Assembly (NCBI GenBank): GCA_947167345.1 | Contig: CAMVHR010000011.1 | Span: 1-64,000 of the forward strand | Direction: 5' to 3' | Origin: an uncultured Treponema sp. | Lineage (GTDB): Bacteria; Spirochaetota; Spirochaetia; Treponematales; Treponemataceae | Length of the DNA stretch: 64,000 nucleotides | In this document: one piece after another, positions 34,334 through 43,939 of the stretch | Numbering within the stretch: position 1 is the first letter of the stretch | Layout: each line of letters starts with the position of its first letter | Notes under the pieces: generated by a model | Seen by the model: only the letters and a program-made list of their open reading frames with translations | Told to the model about the DNA's origin: nothing | Databases searched by the model: none | Program-made: the position numbers and the translations under genes

Positions 34334-35470
34334 ATGAAACTTACCTGTGGTATTGTAGGACTGCCAAATGTCGGCAAGTCAACCATTTTTAGCGCACTGA
34401 CAAAAGCACCGGCAGCTGCCGAAAACTATCCGTTCTGTACAATTGACCCGAATGTGGGTGTCGTAGACTTGCCAGACGAGCGTCTTGACTTTATGGCTAG
34501 CGTATTCCAGCCAAAAAAGAAAATTCCTGCCAGCGTAGATTTTGTAGACATTGCAGGTCTCATAAAGGGAGCAAGCACGGGTGAAGGTCTGGGAAATAAG
34601 TTCCTTGCAAACATCCGCGAAACAACAGTTATTGCCCATGTTGTCCGTTGTTTTGATAATCCAGACATCCAGCATGTCCGCGAAGACGCAAAGACAGACG
34701 CTCCGATTGATCCGGAAAGTGACATTCTTACCATAAATTATGAGCTTGCACAGGCAGACTTGGACACAATCGTAAAGCGTCAGGAAAAGGTGACAAAGGC
34801 TATTCGTGCAATGGGCAAGGAAGAAGAAAAGAAATATGCCCACTACACAAGTGCCGTAGAAAAGATTAAGCCTTTGCTTCAGGAAGGAAAAGGCGCACGT
34901 CTTGCAGATTTGACAGATGATGAAAAACTTGCAATTTATGATCTGCACTTGCTTACAGTAAAGCCTCAGCTTTTTGTATGCAATATTGACGAAGATACAA
35001 TCGAAAGCGGCACAAACAATTATGTTGAAGCTGTAAAAAAGATTGCGGCAGAAGAAAAGTCAGAAGTCATCGTTATCTGCGGAAAGTTTGAAGCTGACCT
35101 TGCAGAAATTACGGATGAAAACGACCGCAAGGAATTCATGGAAAGTGTCGGACTTAAAGAGAGCGGTCTTACTGTTCTTGCACGTCAGGTTTACCACCTC
35201 ATGGGCTTGCGTACATTCTTTACAGGCGGAGCAGATGAATGCCGTGCATGGACAATTCATGCAGGAGACAAAGCTCCACAGGCTGCAGGTGTAATCCATA
35301 CAGACTTTGAAAAAGGATTTATTAAGGCAGAAGCTTACACTGTAGACGATTTGCGCCAGTATGGTACTGAAGCCAAGATAAAGGAAGCCGGCAAGTACAG
35401 ACAGGAAGGAAAAGATTACGTTGTTCAGGACGGCGATGTTCTGTTCTTTAAGTTTAATGTAACAAAATAG
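34334..35470 (+). CDS. ychF: YchF/Obg-like ATPase
   Basis: 378 aa. G1 GLPNVGKSTIFSALTKA, AENYPFCTIDPNVG, VDIAGLIKGASTGEGLGNKFL, and the C-terminal TGS-like domain (FFTGGADECRAWTIHAGDKAPQAAGVIHTDFEKGFIKAE...DGDVLFFKFN). The G4-type motif is CNID rather than NKxD, which in this family goes with ATP preference. Ribosome-associated regulator. An intrinsic terminator follows. Confidence 0.95.
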   Translation: MKLTCGIVGLPNVGKSTIFSALTKAPAAAENYPFCTIDPNVGVVDLPDERLDFMASVFQPKKKIPASVDFVDIAGLIKGASTGEGLGNKFLANIRETTVIAHVVRCFDNPDIQHVREDAKTDAPIDPESDILTINYELAQADLDTIVKRQEKVTKAIRAMGKEEEKKYAHYTSAVEKIKPLLQEGKGARLADLTDDEKLAIYDLHLLTVKPQLFVCNIDEDTIESGTNNYVEAVKKIAAEEKSEVIVICGKFEADLAEITDENDRKEFMESVGLKESGLTVLARQVYHLMGLRTFFTGGADECRAWTIHAGDKAPQAAGVIHTDFEKGFIKAEAYTVDDLRQYGTEAKIKEAGKYRQEGKDYVVQDGDVLFFKFNVTK

Positions 35471-35498
35471 TTTTAGCAAAACAAAATATTTTTGGAGA

Positions 35499-35532
35499 AC
35501 AGCACCATTATTCACAATGGTGCTGTTTTTTT
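35499..35532 (+). terminator. Intrinsic terminator after ychF
   Basis: Perfect 11-bp stem ACAGCACCATT / AATGGTGCTGT, 6-nt loop, followed by T8. Confidence 0.9.
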
Positions 35533-35544
35533 ATGCAATCAGCC

Positions 35545-36372
35545 CTATTCCTCAGAAGGCTTCCACCACAGCTTCTTGCCTTCAAAAAAATTCCTGATGT
35601 TATATTTGAGCAAAATTGGAGCAGTAGTCTTTAAAAGATAACCGTCAGGTTTTTCCTCTAGAATTTCAAGACATATATCTTTATCATCTTTTGCAGTCAG
35701 AAAAACCAAAGGAATACTTGCAGTTTCAGGCTCACTTCTAAGAATGCGGAACACGTCCAGCCCTGACAGCATTGGCATTTCATAATCCAGAAGAATAAGA
35801 TCAAATGAAACCATTTTCAGCAGTGCAAGGGCATTTGTTCCAGACACAGCCGTGTATACGTTGTATTCATCGGAAAACCACCCTTCAAGGCTTCTCAAAT
35901 AAACATCATCATCATCTACAATAAGAATATTTTTTCTGCCATTGTTTTCAGGCTTATCCTTATTGTGCGACACAAGGTTGTCTTCATTTACATAAGTAGG
36001 AAGCGTGAGTCTTAGTTCACGGATAACGTTTTCCATGCTCACAGGTCGCTTGAAAGAATGGGTAATGAATGCAATGTCAATAAACTTATAAGCCTGCTTC
36101 AAATCATCATCAGTTCCAATAAGATAGATGCTGATATTTTTGCTTTTTTCAGAAAGGAGTCTGTTAAAAGAATGCATGAGCCGCTCATCAATTATATCAA
36201 AGCCGTCAAAATAGATTATGAACACTTCAAAATCAGAATTGGCAAGAGTTTTTACATTAACATCAGAAGTGTATACAATGACATCGTATCCTGCTTCCTT
36301 AAGTTCACCAAGCATTGTCCTTACAAGAAAATGACTGCCGTCATCACATATAAAGCAAATCTGTTTTTCCAT
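35545..36372 (-). CDS. Double-receiver response regulator
   Basis: 275 aa. The N-terminal half (1-125) is receiver-like but lacks the phosphoryl-accepting Asp pocket. The C-terminal half (about 147-265) is a canonical receiver: NILIVDDDDVYLRSL, LDYEMPMLSGLDVFRIL with the phospho-Asp, PLVFLTAKDD, GYLLKT. There is no output domain, so it works by protein contacts. It lies 42 nt after the hybrid kinase gene, same strand, probably its partner. Confidence 0.85.
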   Translation of the reverse strand: MEKQICFICDDGSHFLVRTMLGELKEAGYDVIVYTSDVNVKTLANSDFEVFIIYFDGFDIIDERLMHSFNRLLSEKSKNISIYLIGTDDDLKQAYKFIDIAFITHSFKRPVSMENVIRELRLTLPTYVNEDNLVSHNKDKPENNGRKNILIVDDDDVYLRSLEGWFSDEYNVYTAVSGTNALALLKMVSFDLILLDYEMPMLSGLDVFRILRSEPETASIPLVFLTAKDDKDICLEILEEKPDGYLLKTTAPILLKYNIRNFFEGKKLWWKPSEE

Positions 36373-36414
36373 TATTTTTTATTACGCCTCCTAATCTCTT
36401 TCTATAAATTACAG

Positions 36415-38838
36415 CTAATGACTGTCCATCAATCTTTTAAAAAGAACGCCATTCCTGTTTCGAACAGACTGTCTCAACAATGTAAAAAAACTCTCCTCAC
36501 CTTCAGGCATTGCAAAACCGTCAACCATGTGAAGCATGCGCTCTGCGGCTTTCAGATCCTGAACTTTGGAACATTCTTTCAGAGACTTCAGCAAATCTTG
36601 ATAGTCTTCCGTAGTAATCGCTTTTGGTTTTTCAATAATGCCCCTTATTTTATCTCTAAAATGCTGCAAGTTCACAAGAAAATCAGGTGTATATTCTCTG
36701 ACAGATTCAATGTCACCATTGTCGCTAAAAAATTCAAGGAGTGAAGCCTGTTTTGAAAGGCTGTCAAAGCCAATTACCCTAAGCTCTGTCTTTAGAGAAT
36801 GTACTGCAATGATATAGGATTTCAAATTGCATTGATTAAAATTTTGCTGCAAGTCTGCAATCTTTACCTCACTATCATTATAAAATGTCCGCACAGCTTC
36901 AAGCAGGACAGAAACATTTTTACACAGAGACATTGCGGCATTGCAGTCCACTCCCTCGATTCCACTATACATAGCAATAAACCTAGAGTTATCGGCTTCA
37001 GACATATCGCCATCATTTACTTCATCATATTGTTGATACTTGGAAGCAGATTTTATCCGAATCAGATTCTTAGGCAACATTCTGACAAGCATTTGTTCAA
37101 GATCTTCACTGTCTATGGGTTTTGGCAAATAGTCATCAAAACCTTTCTGCATATACAACGCTTTATAACCATGCGATGCATTTGCCGTAAGAGCAATAAA
37201 TTTCGTGTCGTCTGCAAAATCGATGTCCAGGGCTTTTATTGCACGGAGGGTCTCTATGCCATCCATACCTGGCATTCTGTGGTCAAGCAGCACGACATCA
37301 TAGTGATTATTCTTTACAAGTTCAATTGCTTCATTGCCGCTTGATGCCGTATCTATGTTAATCTGAGTACACTTCAAAAGTGCGCATATAATATCCCGGT
37401 TCATCTTCAAGTCATCCACTACAAGGATTCTTGCAGTGGGAGCCAAAAATGTTCCATACAAGGAAGCTCCTTTCCGCTTCTTTGTATATGTCTGTGCCGT
37501 ATACTTACCAATAGGAACATTCAGTTCAACAGGCTGCCTGATGGTAAATGAAAAATTAGAGCCAATTCCATATTCACTCGTTACGCAAAGTGAACTGCCC
37601 ATTTTTTTGAGCAACCCTTTTACAATTGATAGTCCAAGCCCGGAACCTTCAATGTTTCTGTTTTTAAGCTCATCCAGACGTTCAAATGGTGAAGCAATTC
37701 TGTCAATATCGGAAGGCTTAATGCCACAACCTGTATCTTCAACAGCAAAAGTAAGGAGTATGCAATGATCATCATCAGCAGATTGTTTCCAACTTACCAA
37801 TAGCTTCACGCTTCCTTTATCAGTGTACTTTATTGCATTTGAAAGAAGGTTCATGACACACTGCTTTATGCGCATGTCATCTCCAATAAGATTATTCGGA
37901 GTATCTTCCTTAATGGATACAGCAAATTCAAGATTCTTTTCCTGTGCGCGAGGAACGACAATGGTAAGCAAATCATTTAAAAGGGCATCAAGATTGTATT
38001 CAACAGGGACAAGCGAAAAGTCATTTGAATTGATTTTAGAAAAATCAAGTACATCATTTATGAGAAGCGACAGAGTTCCACAGGCCTGCTTTATTTCTTT
38101 TGAATAGCCGAGGGCTACGTTGTCTTTTGACTCACGAAGAATCATTTCGTTTAGTCCGACTATTGTATTCATCGGAGATCGTATTTCATGATTCACAAAA
38201 GCAAGGAATTCAGATTTTGCTTTGCTTTCTGCCTTTGCTTTTTCTAAATCCAAATTCTTTTCAGCAACCTTTCTGTCCAAATAGTTAACAACATAAGTTC
38301 TTGAAATAATTCCAATAGCGCAGCCGGACAGTCCCAAAGGGATGATATTAAAAATATCGTTAATTGCAGTATTAAGAGGTTTTAACCATGCGGAAATAAC
38401 AATAAGAACAACCATTGTACATGCAGTAAAAATATTTTTTCGCACATTTTCGTCAACAATTATGATTGGCTGCAACAACATAAAAACAAGTGGTAGTGAA
38501 TAAGGAGTATACGAGCCTCTATGCAAGACAATGATATTTTCAAGCAAAAGGAAAAAGACTTGCAAAAGTGACATGACAAGATATATGCATAAGGTTGCAA
38601 ACCTTTTAATGACTGAAGGCACAAAAATGCAGGGCAAATATAATAAAGCACCGATAAAACTACTTAAAAATAAAAGAATCCTAAAATCTAATTCTGAAAG
38701 AACTGGATTTGGAATAAAAGTAACAAATCCCAAAAAAAGTGATGTGACCATCAAGTAAAACGATACAGACTTGAACATACGGAAATTAAGTTCTTTTATT
38801 TCGTCTTCATACTGATGTTTTTTTTTAATGTGAGTCAT
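36415..38838 (-). CDS. Hybrid sensor histidine kinase with receiver and Hpt domains
   Basis: 807 aa; AGGAG before the ATG. Six or more N-terminal membrane helices (about 25-190, 7TM/MASE-like), a short coiled coil, the HisKA box NHEIRSPMNTIVG, a HATPase with DTGCGIKPSD and GSGLGLSIVKGLL, a receiver (ILVVDDLKMNRDII, LLDHRMPGMDGIETL, LPKPIDSED) and a C-terminal Hpt (AVHSLKTELRVIGFDSLSKQASLLE). A full internal phosphorelay; signal unknown. Followed by the double-receiver gene. Confidence 0.92.
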   Translation of the reverse strand: MTHIKKKHQYEDEIKELNFRMFKSVSFYLMVTSLFLGFVTFIPNPVLSELDFRILLFLSSFIGALLYLPCIFVPSVIKRFATLCIYLVMSLLQVFFLLLENIIVLHRGSYTPYSLPLVFMLLQPIIIVDENVRKNIFTACTMVVLIVISAWLKPLNTAINDIFNIIPLGLSGCAIGIISRTYVVNYLDRKVAEKNLDLEKAKAESKAKSEFLAFVNHEIRSPMNTIVGLNEMILRESKDNVALGYSKEIKQACGTLSLLINDVLDFSKINSNDFSLVPVEYNLDALLNDLLTIVVPRAQEKNLEFAVSIKEDTPNNLIGDDMRIKQCVMNLLSNAIKYTDKGSVKLLVSWKQSADDDHCILLTFAVEDTGCGIKPSDIDRIASPFERLDELKNRNIEGSGLGLSIVKGLLKKMGSSLCVTSEYGIGSNFSFTIRQPVELNVPIGKYTAQTYTKKRKGASLYGTFLAPTARILVVDDLKMNRDIICALLKCTQINIDTASSGNEAIELVKNNHYDVVLLDHRMPGMDGIETLRAIKALDIDFADDTKFIALTANASHGYKALYMQKGFDDYLPKPIDSEDLEQMLVRMLPKNLIRIKSASKYQQYDEVNDGDMSEADNSRFIAMYSGIEGVDCNAAMSLCKNVSVLLEAVRTFYNDSEVKIADLQQNFNQCNLKSYIIAVHSLKTELRVIGFDSLSKQASLLEFFSDNGDIESVREYTPDFLVNLQHFRDKIRGIIEKPKAITTEDYQDLLKSLKECSKVQDLKAAERMLHMVDGFAMPEGEESFFTLLRQSVRNRNGVLFKRLMDSH

Positions 38839-38888
38839 TTATCTCTCCTGATGACTTTTAAAACTATCCATAGCATAGTGAATTGTTT

Positions 38889-39749
38889 TCATAAAATCAA
38901 GCAAAGAGAAGAATTTATGGCTTTATGAGGACAGGCTGACTTGCAGTCTCCGCAGCGAATGCAGTCAATGCTGTTTGGATTTTTGTAGACAGGGATGTCC
39001 AATCTGCATGTTTTCTGGCATGAGCCGCACTTGGAGCATTTTTCTTTATCTATTGAAAAGCTGTAAAAAGAAACTTTGTTAAAAGCTCCATATATTGCAC
39101 CCAATGGACAAAAGTAGCGGCAAAACGGTCGAAAGATTATTATAGATAAAACTATTGTTACGATAAGAATTAACAATTTCCATTTGAATATAAAGCCTAT
39201 TGCCTCCCTCATGGCAGAATTCAGCAAAAGAAGAGGAATGCCAGCTTCCAATGTTCCTGCAGGACATATCCATTTGCAAAACCAGGGTTCTCCAATTCCC
39301 ATAAAATTCAGCACAAATAATGGCAATATAATGACAAAGACAGCAAGAATAGCAAATCTAAAAAAGCGCAGAAACTTCTCTCCCGGAAGATGAGTGATTT
39401 TTTTTACAAAAGGTATTTTAAAAAGCAAATCCTGAATAAGTCCGAACGGACATAAAAATCCACAAACAAAGCGTCCTAGTATAGTACCAAAGATTACAAG
39501 ACATCCAATGACATATATTGCAATCCTGTAATCATGACTGCTAAGGGCTGCCTGTAAAGAACCAATCGGACACGAAGCTAACGCCCCTGGACATGAATAG
39601 CAATTTAGTCCAGGCACACACAAGCTTTTTGTTTTGCCTGTGAAAATCTGCCCCCTAGCAAAACCTTTTATGTAGCCATTTGAAACAGCTGCAAAACAGG
39701 CTTGTACTATGAGACGGATTTTACCATGATGCCTTACGGAATCTTTCAT
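38889..39749 (-). CDS. NapH-like membrane ferredoxin
   Basis: 286 aa. Membrane helices with conserved Cys pairs (CYSCPGALASCPIGS, CGFLCPFGLIQD, CKWICPAGTLE, CRYFCPLGAIYG) and two C-terminal 4Fe-4S motifs (CSKCGSCQKTC, CIRCGDCKSACPHKA). Electron-transfer protein of the NapH/CcoG group. It starts 1 nt after the CD1871A-type gene in a copper/thiol-redox operon, so it may pass electrons to periplasmic thiol or copper chemistry (inference). Confidence 0.88.
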   Translation of the reverse strand: MKDSVRHHGKIRLIVQACFAAVSNGYIKGFARGQIFTGKTKSLCVPGLNCYSCPGALASCPIGSLQAALSSHDYRIAIYVIGCLVIFGTILGRFVCGFLCPFGLIQDLLFKIPFVKKITHLPGEKFLRFFRFAILAVFVIILPLFVLNFMGIGEPWFCKWICPAGTLEAGIPLLLLNSAMREAIGFIFKWKLLILIVTIVLSIIIFRPFCRYFCPLGAIYGAFNKVSFYSFSIDKEKCSKCGSCQKTCRLDIPVYKNPNSIDCIRCGDCKSACPHKAINSSLCLIL

Positions 39750-39750
39750 A

Positions 39751-39906
39751 TCAACCGATTCCTATGCATTCAAGGCAGATGCGCGTGGCTTTGAAAAAAA
39801 CACCAAGCGCACCACCTTTAAAAGCTCCTGCGGCAACAAGTACAACACCAATGAAAAGCACTATAAAACTTATTTTGAAAGCAAGTCGTCTATTATTTTT
39901 TGCCAT
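39751..39906 (-). CDS. 51-aa CD1871A-type CXXC membrane protein
   Basis: A small gene starting inside the 3' end of the TlpA gene (ATG at 39906) and ending 1 nt before the NapH-like start. [13 protein letters not shown], one membrane helix (FIVLFIGVVLVAAGAF), then KATRICLECIGIG at the very C-terminus. The ICLECIGIG ending is the hallmark of the CD1871A family of CXXC proteins, which occur with TlpA-like and NapH-like genes. It probably presents a redox-active CxxC at the membrane. Confidence 0.8.
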   Translation of the reverse strand: MAKNNRRLAFKISFIVLFIGVVLVAAGAFKGGALGVFFKATRICLECIGIG

Positions 39907-40385
39907 TCTTTTTGAGTTTTTGCTCCAAGATACATTTTTCCAACCATTTTACCATTTTGGTCTACAAAAATCGTAGTTGGAACCGCCTGAACATTTCTAA
40001 GCAAACCCGAAAACATTTCTGGATTTGGAACAATATGAGTGTAATCAGCTCCAGTCATTGAAATGATTGTCTGTGCATCTTTTTTCTGTTTGGCAATGAC
40101 TCTGCCCCTTTGATCAGTAAGATCAATCACAATTCCTACAACTTCAACGTTCTTTTCTTTGTTTGCATTATTTAGTTTTGCAAGATCTGGCATTTCCTTG
40201 ATGCAAGGCGGACAGAACGTTCCCCAAATGTTAATCATTGTAAGTTTGTTTTTTGCAAAAAGACTGTCAGTTACAACAGCCCCATTCAGCTCTTGTGATG
40301 AAAATGAAATTTTATCTCCGGCTTTCTGTGCAAAAGAAAGCGAAAACGAACAGAACAATACAAGCACAAAAAAAATCTTTTTCAT
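39870..40385 (-). CDS. TlpA/ResA-like periplasmic thioredoxin
   Basis: 171 aa; signal peptide (FSLSFAQ), thioredoxin fold with [17 protein letters not shown] (redox CPPC), a cis-Pro loop in [14 protein letters not shown], and [12 protein letters not shown]. An exported disulfide reductase. Its start overlaps the copper ATPase stop by 4 nt and its 3' end overlaps the CD1871A-type gene. Confidence 0.9.
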   Translation of the reverse strand: MKKIFFVLVLFCSFSLSFAQKAGDKISFSSQELNGAVVTDSLFAKNKLTMINIWGTFCPPCIKEMPDLAKLNNANKEKNVEVVGIVIDLTDQRGRVIAKQKKDAQTIISMTGADYTHIVPNPEMFSGLLRNVQAVPTTIFVDQNGKMVGKMYLGAKTQKEWQKIIDDLLSK

Positions 40386-42889
40386 TTGACAACTCCTTTA
40401 AACTCATAGCCTGCTTCTGTAATCGCATTTTTAACGGCAATCTCATCAAGAACAGTTCCTTCTTTTAGTGTTACAACTGCATTTTTTTTCTCATGACTTG
40501 CTATTGCATTTTCAATGCCGTCAATACTTTCCAAAGCTTTTTTTACATGAGCTTCACAGTGGGGACACATCATGCCTTCAATAGCTATTGTTTTTTGCAT
40601 TGCCTGCTCCTTAGTAATTTTTTTAGTTTCATTATTATACATTTTAAACAGGTTTAGGCGAAGGGCATTTGTAACTACACAAAAACTTGACAGGCTCATT
40701 GCAGCTGCTCCAAACATAGGATTCAGTTTCCAGCCCAACAAAGGCGTAAAGACACCTGCCGCCAAAGGAATTCCTATTATATTATAGAAGAATGCCCAAA
40801 ACAGATTTTGATGAATATTTGCCAAAGTTGCCCTGCTTAAACGTATTGCAGCAGGAACATCGGAAAGACTGTTTTTCATGAGGACAATATTTGCCGCATC
40901 AATTGCAACATCGGTACCTGCCCCAATTGCAATGCCTGTATCTGCTCGTGTAAGAGCCGGAGCATCGTTTATGCCGTCACCAACCATGCAAACCGCTTTT
41001 TTGCCATTGCTTTCCTGCAGTGACCGGATTACGTTTTCTTTTCCATCTGGAAGAACCCCGGCAACAACTTCGTCAACGCCAGAACGTTTTCCGATAGCTT
41101 TTGCAGTTTGTTCATTATCCCCAGTAAGCATGATTACTTTTATGCCCATTTGCTGAAGTTCATGCACGGCTTTTGGACTGTCTTCTTTTATTGTATCGCT
41201 GACTGCAATGATTCCAAGAAGTGCACCATCGTATGCAAAGAAAAGTGGAGTCTTGCCATCCATGGACAAATGCTCTGCTTTTGCTTTTAATGCCTCTGAA
41301 ACAGAAGCAACAGTTTCTATAAAACTAAGATTGCCACCTGCTAAACTCTTTTTGTTCAGCATGGCAGAAAGTCCGTTGCCTGGCAAAGCTTTAAAATCAG
41401 TAACATCTTGAAGCTGAACTTTATTTTCAAGAGCTTTTTGAACAACGGCCTTTGCCAAAGGATGCTCACTCTTTTTTTCAAGAGAAAAAGCCACAGACAA
41501 AAGCTCTTCACTACTTGTATTATCAGATGGAATAATATCAGTAACAAGAGGAACACCTTTTGTAATTGTTCCAGTTTTATCAAGAACAACAATTTGCGTT
41601 CTACCAGCCTTTTCAAGAGCTGCAGAGGTTTTAAACAGAATGCCGTTTTTTGCCCCTTTACCGTTACCTACCATGATTGCAACTGGAGTTGCAAGACCTA
41701 ATGCACACGGACAACTTATCACAAGAACTGCAACTGCACGTGTCAAGCAGGTTCCCACATCTGCACCTGCAAACATCCAGGCAATAAACGTAACAGCAGC
41801 AATGGCAATTACCACTGGAACAAAAATGCCAGAAACCTTATCGGCAATTTTTGCAATAGGAGCTTTTGTAGCAGCAGCATCGCTTACCATTTGTATAATC
41901 TGGGAAAGAGTTGTATCTTCGCCCACTCTGGTTGCCTTGCATTTTAGAAAACCTGACTGGTTTAAAGTTGCGGCACTTACTTTATCACCTACACTCTTGT
42001 CTACAGGAATGCTTTCACCCGTAAGGGCAGATTCGTTTACAGCACTGTTTCCGTCAAGCACAATACCATCAACAGGAACATTTTCACCAGGACGTACTAT
42101 AAATATGTCATCTTTTTTAACCTGCTCAACAGACACTGTTAATTCATTACCATCTTCAAGGATTGTCGCTGTCTTTGGAGAAAGCTTCATAAGGCTTTTC
42201 AAGGCATTTGTAGTCTTTCCCTTTGAGTGTGCTTCAAGTAGTTTTCCAACTGTAATGAGAGTCAAAATCATTGCAGCCGCTTCAAAATAAAACTCATGCA
42301 TATATTGCATTACGGCATCTTCATTTCGGCTGACCACGGCTCCAGTCATCGCAAACAATGCCCATGTACTGTAACAAAAAGATGCAGAAGAACCTAATGC
42401 GACTAAAGTATCCATGTTCGGAGAACGGTGCAAAAGAGACCTGAAACCGCTTATAAAGAACTTCTGGTTTATTATCATGATGATTACTGCAAGCAAAAGT
42501 TGACACAAGCCCATTGCAACATGATTTCCATCCATAAAATCAGGAAGAGGCCAATTCCACATCATGTGCCCCATCGAAACATACATGAGAGGCAGCAGAA
42601 ATATAATAGAACTGATTAATCTCTTTAAGAGAAGATGTGTTTCAACATCTTTTAAAGAGTCATCAGTTTCTGTTTTGGATGAAGATTTTTCGTTTTTTAC
42701 GCTTGCCCCATATCCAGCATTTACAACAGCCTTAATTATTGCATCATCGTCAGCACTACCTTCAACTCCCATAGAATTTGTAAGGAGGCTTACAGAGCAG
42801 CTCTCAACACCATCTACCTTTGAAACAGCTTTCTCTACGCGAGCAGAGCAAGCCGCACATGTCATTCCCGTTACTGTATATTGTTTCAT
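40382..42889 (-). CDS. copA: Copper-exporting P1B ATPase with an extra C-terminal HMA domain
   Basis: 835 aa. N-terminal HMA domain ([16 protein letters not shown]), membrane helices, actuator [13 protein letters not shown] with [15 protein letters not shown] (Cu-site CPC), [27 protein letters not shown], then helices with YN and MxxSS motifs ([15 protein letters not shown]). After the last helix a linker leads to a second HMA domain ([22 protein letters not shown]), which looks like a fused CopZ chaperone. Most CopA proteins carry HMA domains only at the N-terminus. First gene of the copper/thiol operon. Confidence 0.93.
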   Translation of the reverse strand: MKQYTVTGMTCAACSARVEKAVSKVDGVESCSVSLLTNSMGVEGSADDDAIIKAVVNAGYGASVKNEKSSSKTETDDSLKDVETHLLLKRLISSIIFLLPLMYVSMGHMMWNWPLPDFMDGNHVAMGLCQLLLAVIIMIINQKFFISGFRSLLHRSPNMDTLVALGSSASFCYSTWALFAMTGAVVSRNEDAVMQYMHEFYFEAAAMILTLITVGKLLEAHSKGKTTNALKSLMKLSPKTATILEDGNELTVSVEQVKKDDIFIVRPGENVPVDGIVLDGNSAVNESALTGESIPVDKSVGDKVSAATLNQSGFLKCKATRVGEDTTLSQIIQMVSDAAATKAPIAKIADKVSGIFVPVVIAIAAVTFIAWMFAGADVGTCLTRAVAVLVISCPCALGLATPVAIMVGNGKGAKNGILFKTSAALEKAGRTQIVVLDKTGTITKGVPLVTDIIPSDNTSSEELLSVAFSLEKKSEHPLAKAVVQKALENKVQLQDVTDFKALPGNGLSAMLNKKSLAGGNLSFIETVASVSEALKAKAEHLSMDGKTPLFFAYDGALLGIIAVSDTIKEDSPKAVHELQQMGIKVIMLTGDNEQTAKAIGKRSGVDEVVAGVLPDGKENVIRSLQESNGKKAVCMVGDGINDAPALTRADTGIAIGAGTDVAIDAANIVLMKNSLSDVPAAIRLSRATLANIHQNLFWAFFYNIIGIPLAAGVFTPLLGWKLNPMFGAAAMSLSSFCVVTNALRLNLFKMYNNETKKITKEQAMQKTIAIEGMMCPHCEAHVKKALESIDGIENAIASHEKKNAVVTLKEGTVLDEIAVKNAITEAGYEFKGVVK

Positions 42890-42977
42890 AAATGTTTATT
42901 CCTTCACATTTTAGTATAGTGTTTTTTTTCAAAATCTTGTACTAATATTATGTTAGTTTTATTTGATAAAAAAAATG

Positions 42978-43760
42978 TTATATAGAATTTCGTGCACGAT
43001 GAGTTGCTTCAAATGTCAAATCTTTTATAACCTCTCCTGCAATAATCAGTCCTGCAACGGAAGGTACGAATGCCGTGCTGCCTGGAATGTCTCGGCGTTC
43101 CGTACATTTATGCTGTGCCCCAGGAGGACAGATGCAGTGAGTCCGGCAGCTTATTGCCATGTCTTCAATCGGGCGGAGAGGCTTTTCTTTTGAATAGACA
43201 ACCTTTACATCCTTAATGCCACGTTTCTTACATTCCTGCCTCATTACGCGGGCAAGAGGACATACGCTAGTCTGTGAAATGTCAGCTACTTCAAACTGAG
43301 CAGGATCAAGTTTGTTTCCTGCTCCCATGCTGCAAATTATTTTTGTTCCGGCTTCCTTTGCCTGCAAAATCAGCTGGATTTTTGCAGTTACTGTGTCCAC
43401 GGCATCTACTACATAATCATATTTTGAAAAATCAAACAGGTTGCGAGTTTCGGGTAGATAGAAGCACTTGAATGTATTTACTTCGGCATCTGGATTTATG
43501 TCTAAAATCCGCTCTTTCATAACGTCAACCTTATATTTTCCTATTGATGAACGAGTTGCTATTATCTGTCGGTTAAGGTTTGTAAGGCATACTTTGTCGT
43601 CATCAATGATGTCTATATGACAAATTCCGCTTCTGACCAAAGCTTCTACAGTAAATCCTCCCACGCCTCCTACACCAAAAACCGCAATGTGGGAATGATT
43701 TAAAATTTCCATTGCCTCTTTACCAAGAAGCAGTTCTGTACGGGAAAACTGGTTTAACAT
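42978..43760 (-). CDS. tcdA: tRNA threonylcarbamoyladenosine dehydratase (TcdA/CsdL)
   Basis: 260 aa from the ATG at 43760 (GGAG 4 nt upstream; the frame extends to 43790). ThiF/E1-like fold: QFSRTELLLGKEAM, IAVFGVGGVGGFTVEALVRSG, DDDKVCLTNLNRQI, VDAVDTVTAKIQL, CSMGAGNKLDP, and the C-terminal GSTAFVPSVAGLIIAGEVIKDL. Cyclises t6A37 to ct6A in tRNA using ATP. Confidence 0.9.
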   Translation of the reverse strand: MLNQFSRTELLLGKEAMEILNHSHIAVFGVGGVGGFTVEALVRSGICHIDIIDDDKVCLTNLNRQIIATRSSIGKYKVDVMKERILDINPDAEVNTFKCFYLPETRNLFDFSKYDYVVDAVDTVTAKIQLILQAKEAGTKIICSMGAGNKLDPAQFEVADISQTSVCPLARVMRQECKKRGIKDVKVVYSKEKPLRPIEDMAISCRTHCICPPGAQHKCTERRDIPGSTAFVPSVAGLIIAGEVIKDLTFEATHRARNSI

Positions 43761-43939
43761 GACGCTCCCAACCAATGATATTTTATGCAAATGTCTGCAT
43801 ATCAGCTAAGTAGGTTACATAAAAACAGAAAGGCTGTCAATTGAGTCTTCATCAGGTGATGCATCAGATTCTGCAAAAGGAACATACACAGAAAGCGTTA
43901 AAAAATGTCCGGTCCCGGTAACAGAGAGAGGGCGTTTTT

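Noticed and set aside
43799..43939. Open plus-strand stretch before the DUF234-type ATPase end (SIESSSGDASDSAKGTYTE)
   Set aside because: No start codon or ribosome site and no homologue recognised; possibly a remnant, but it cannot be supported.
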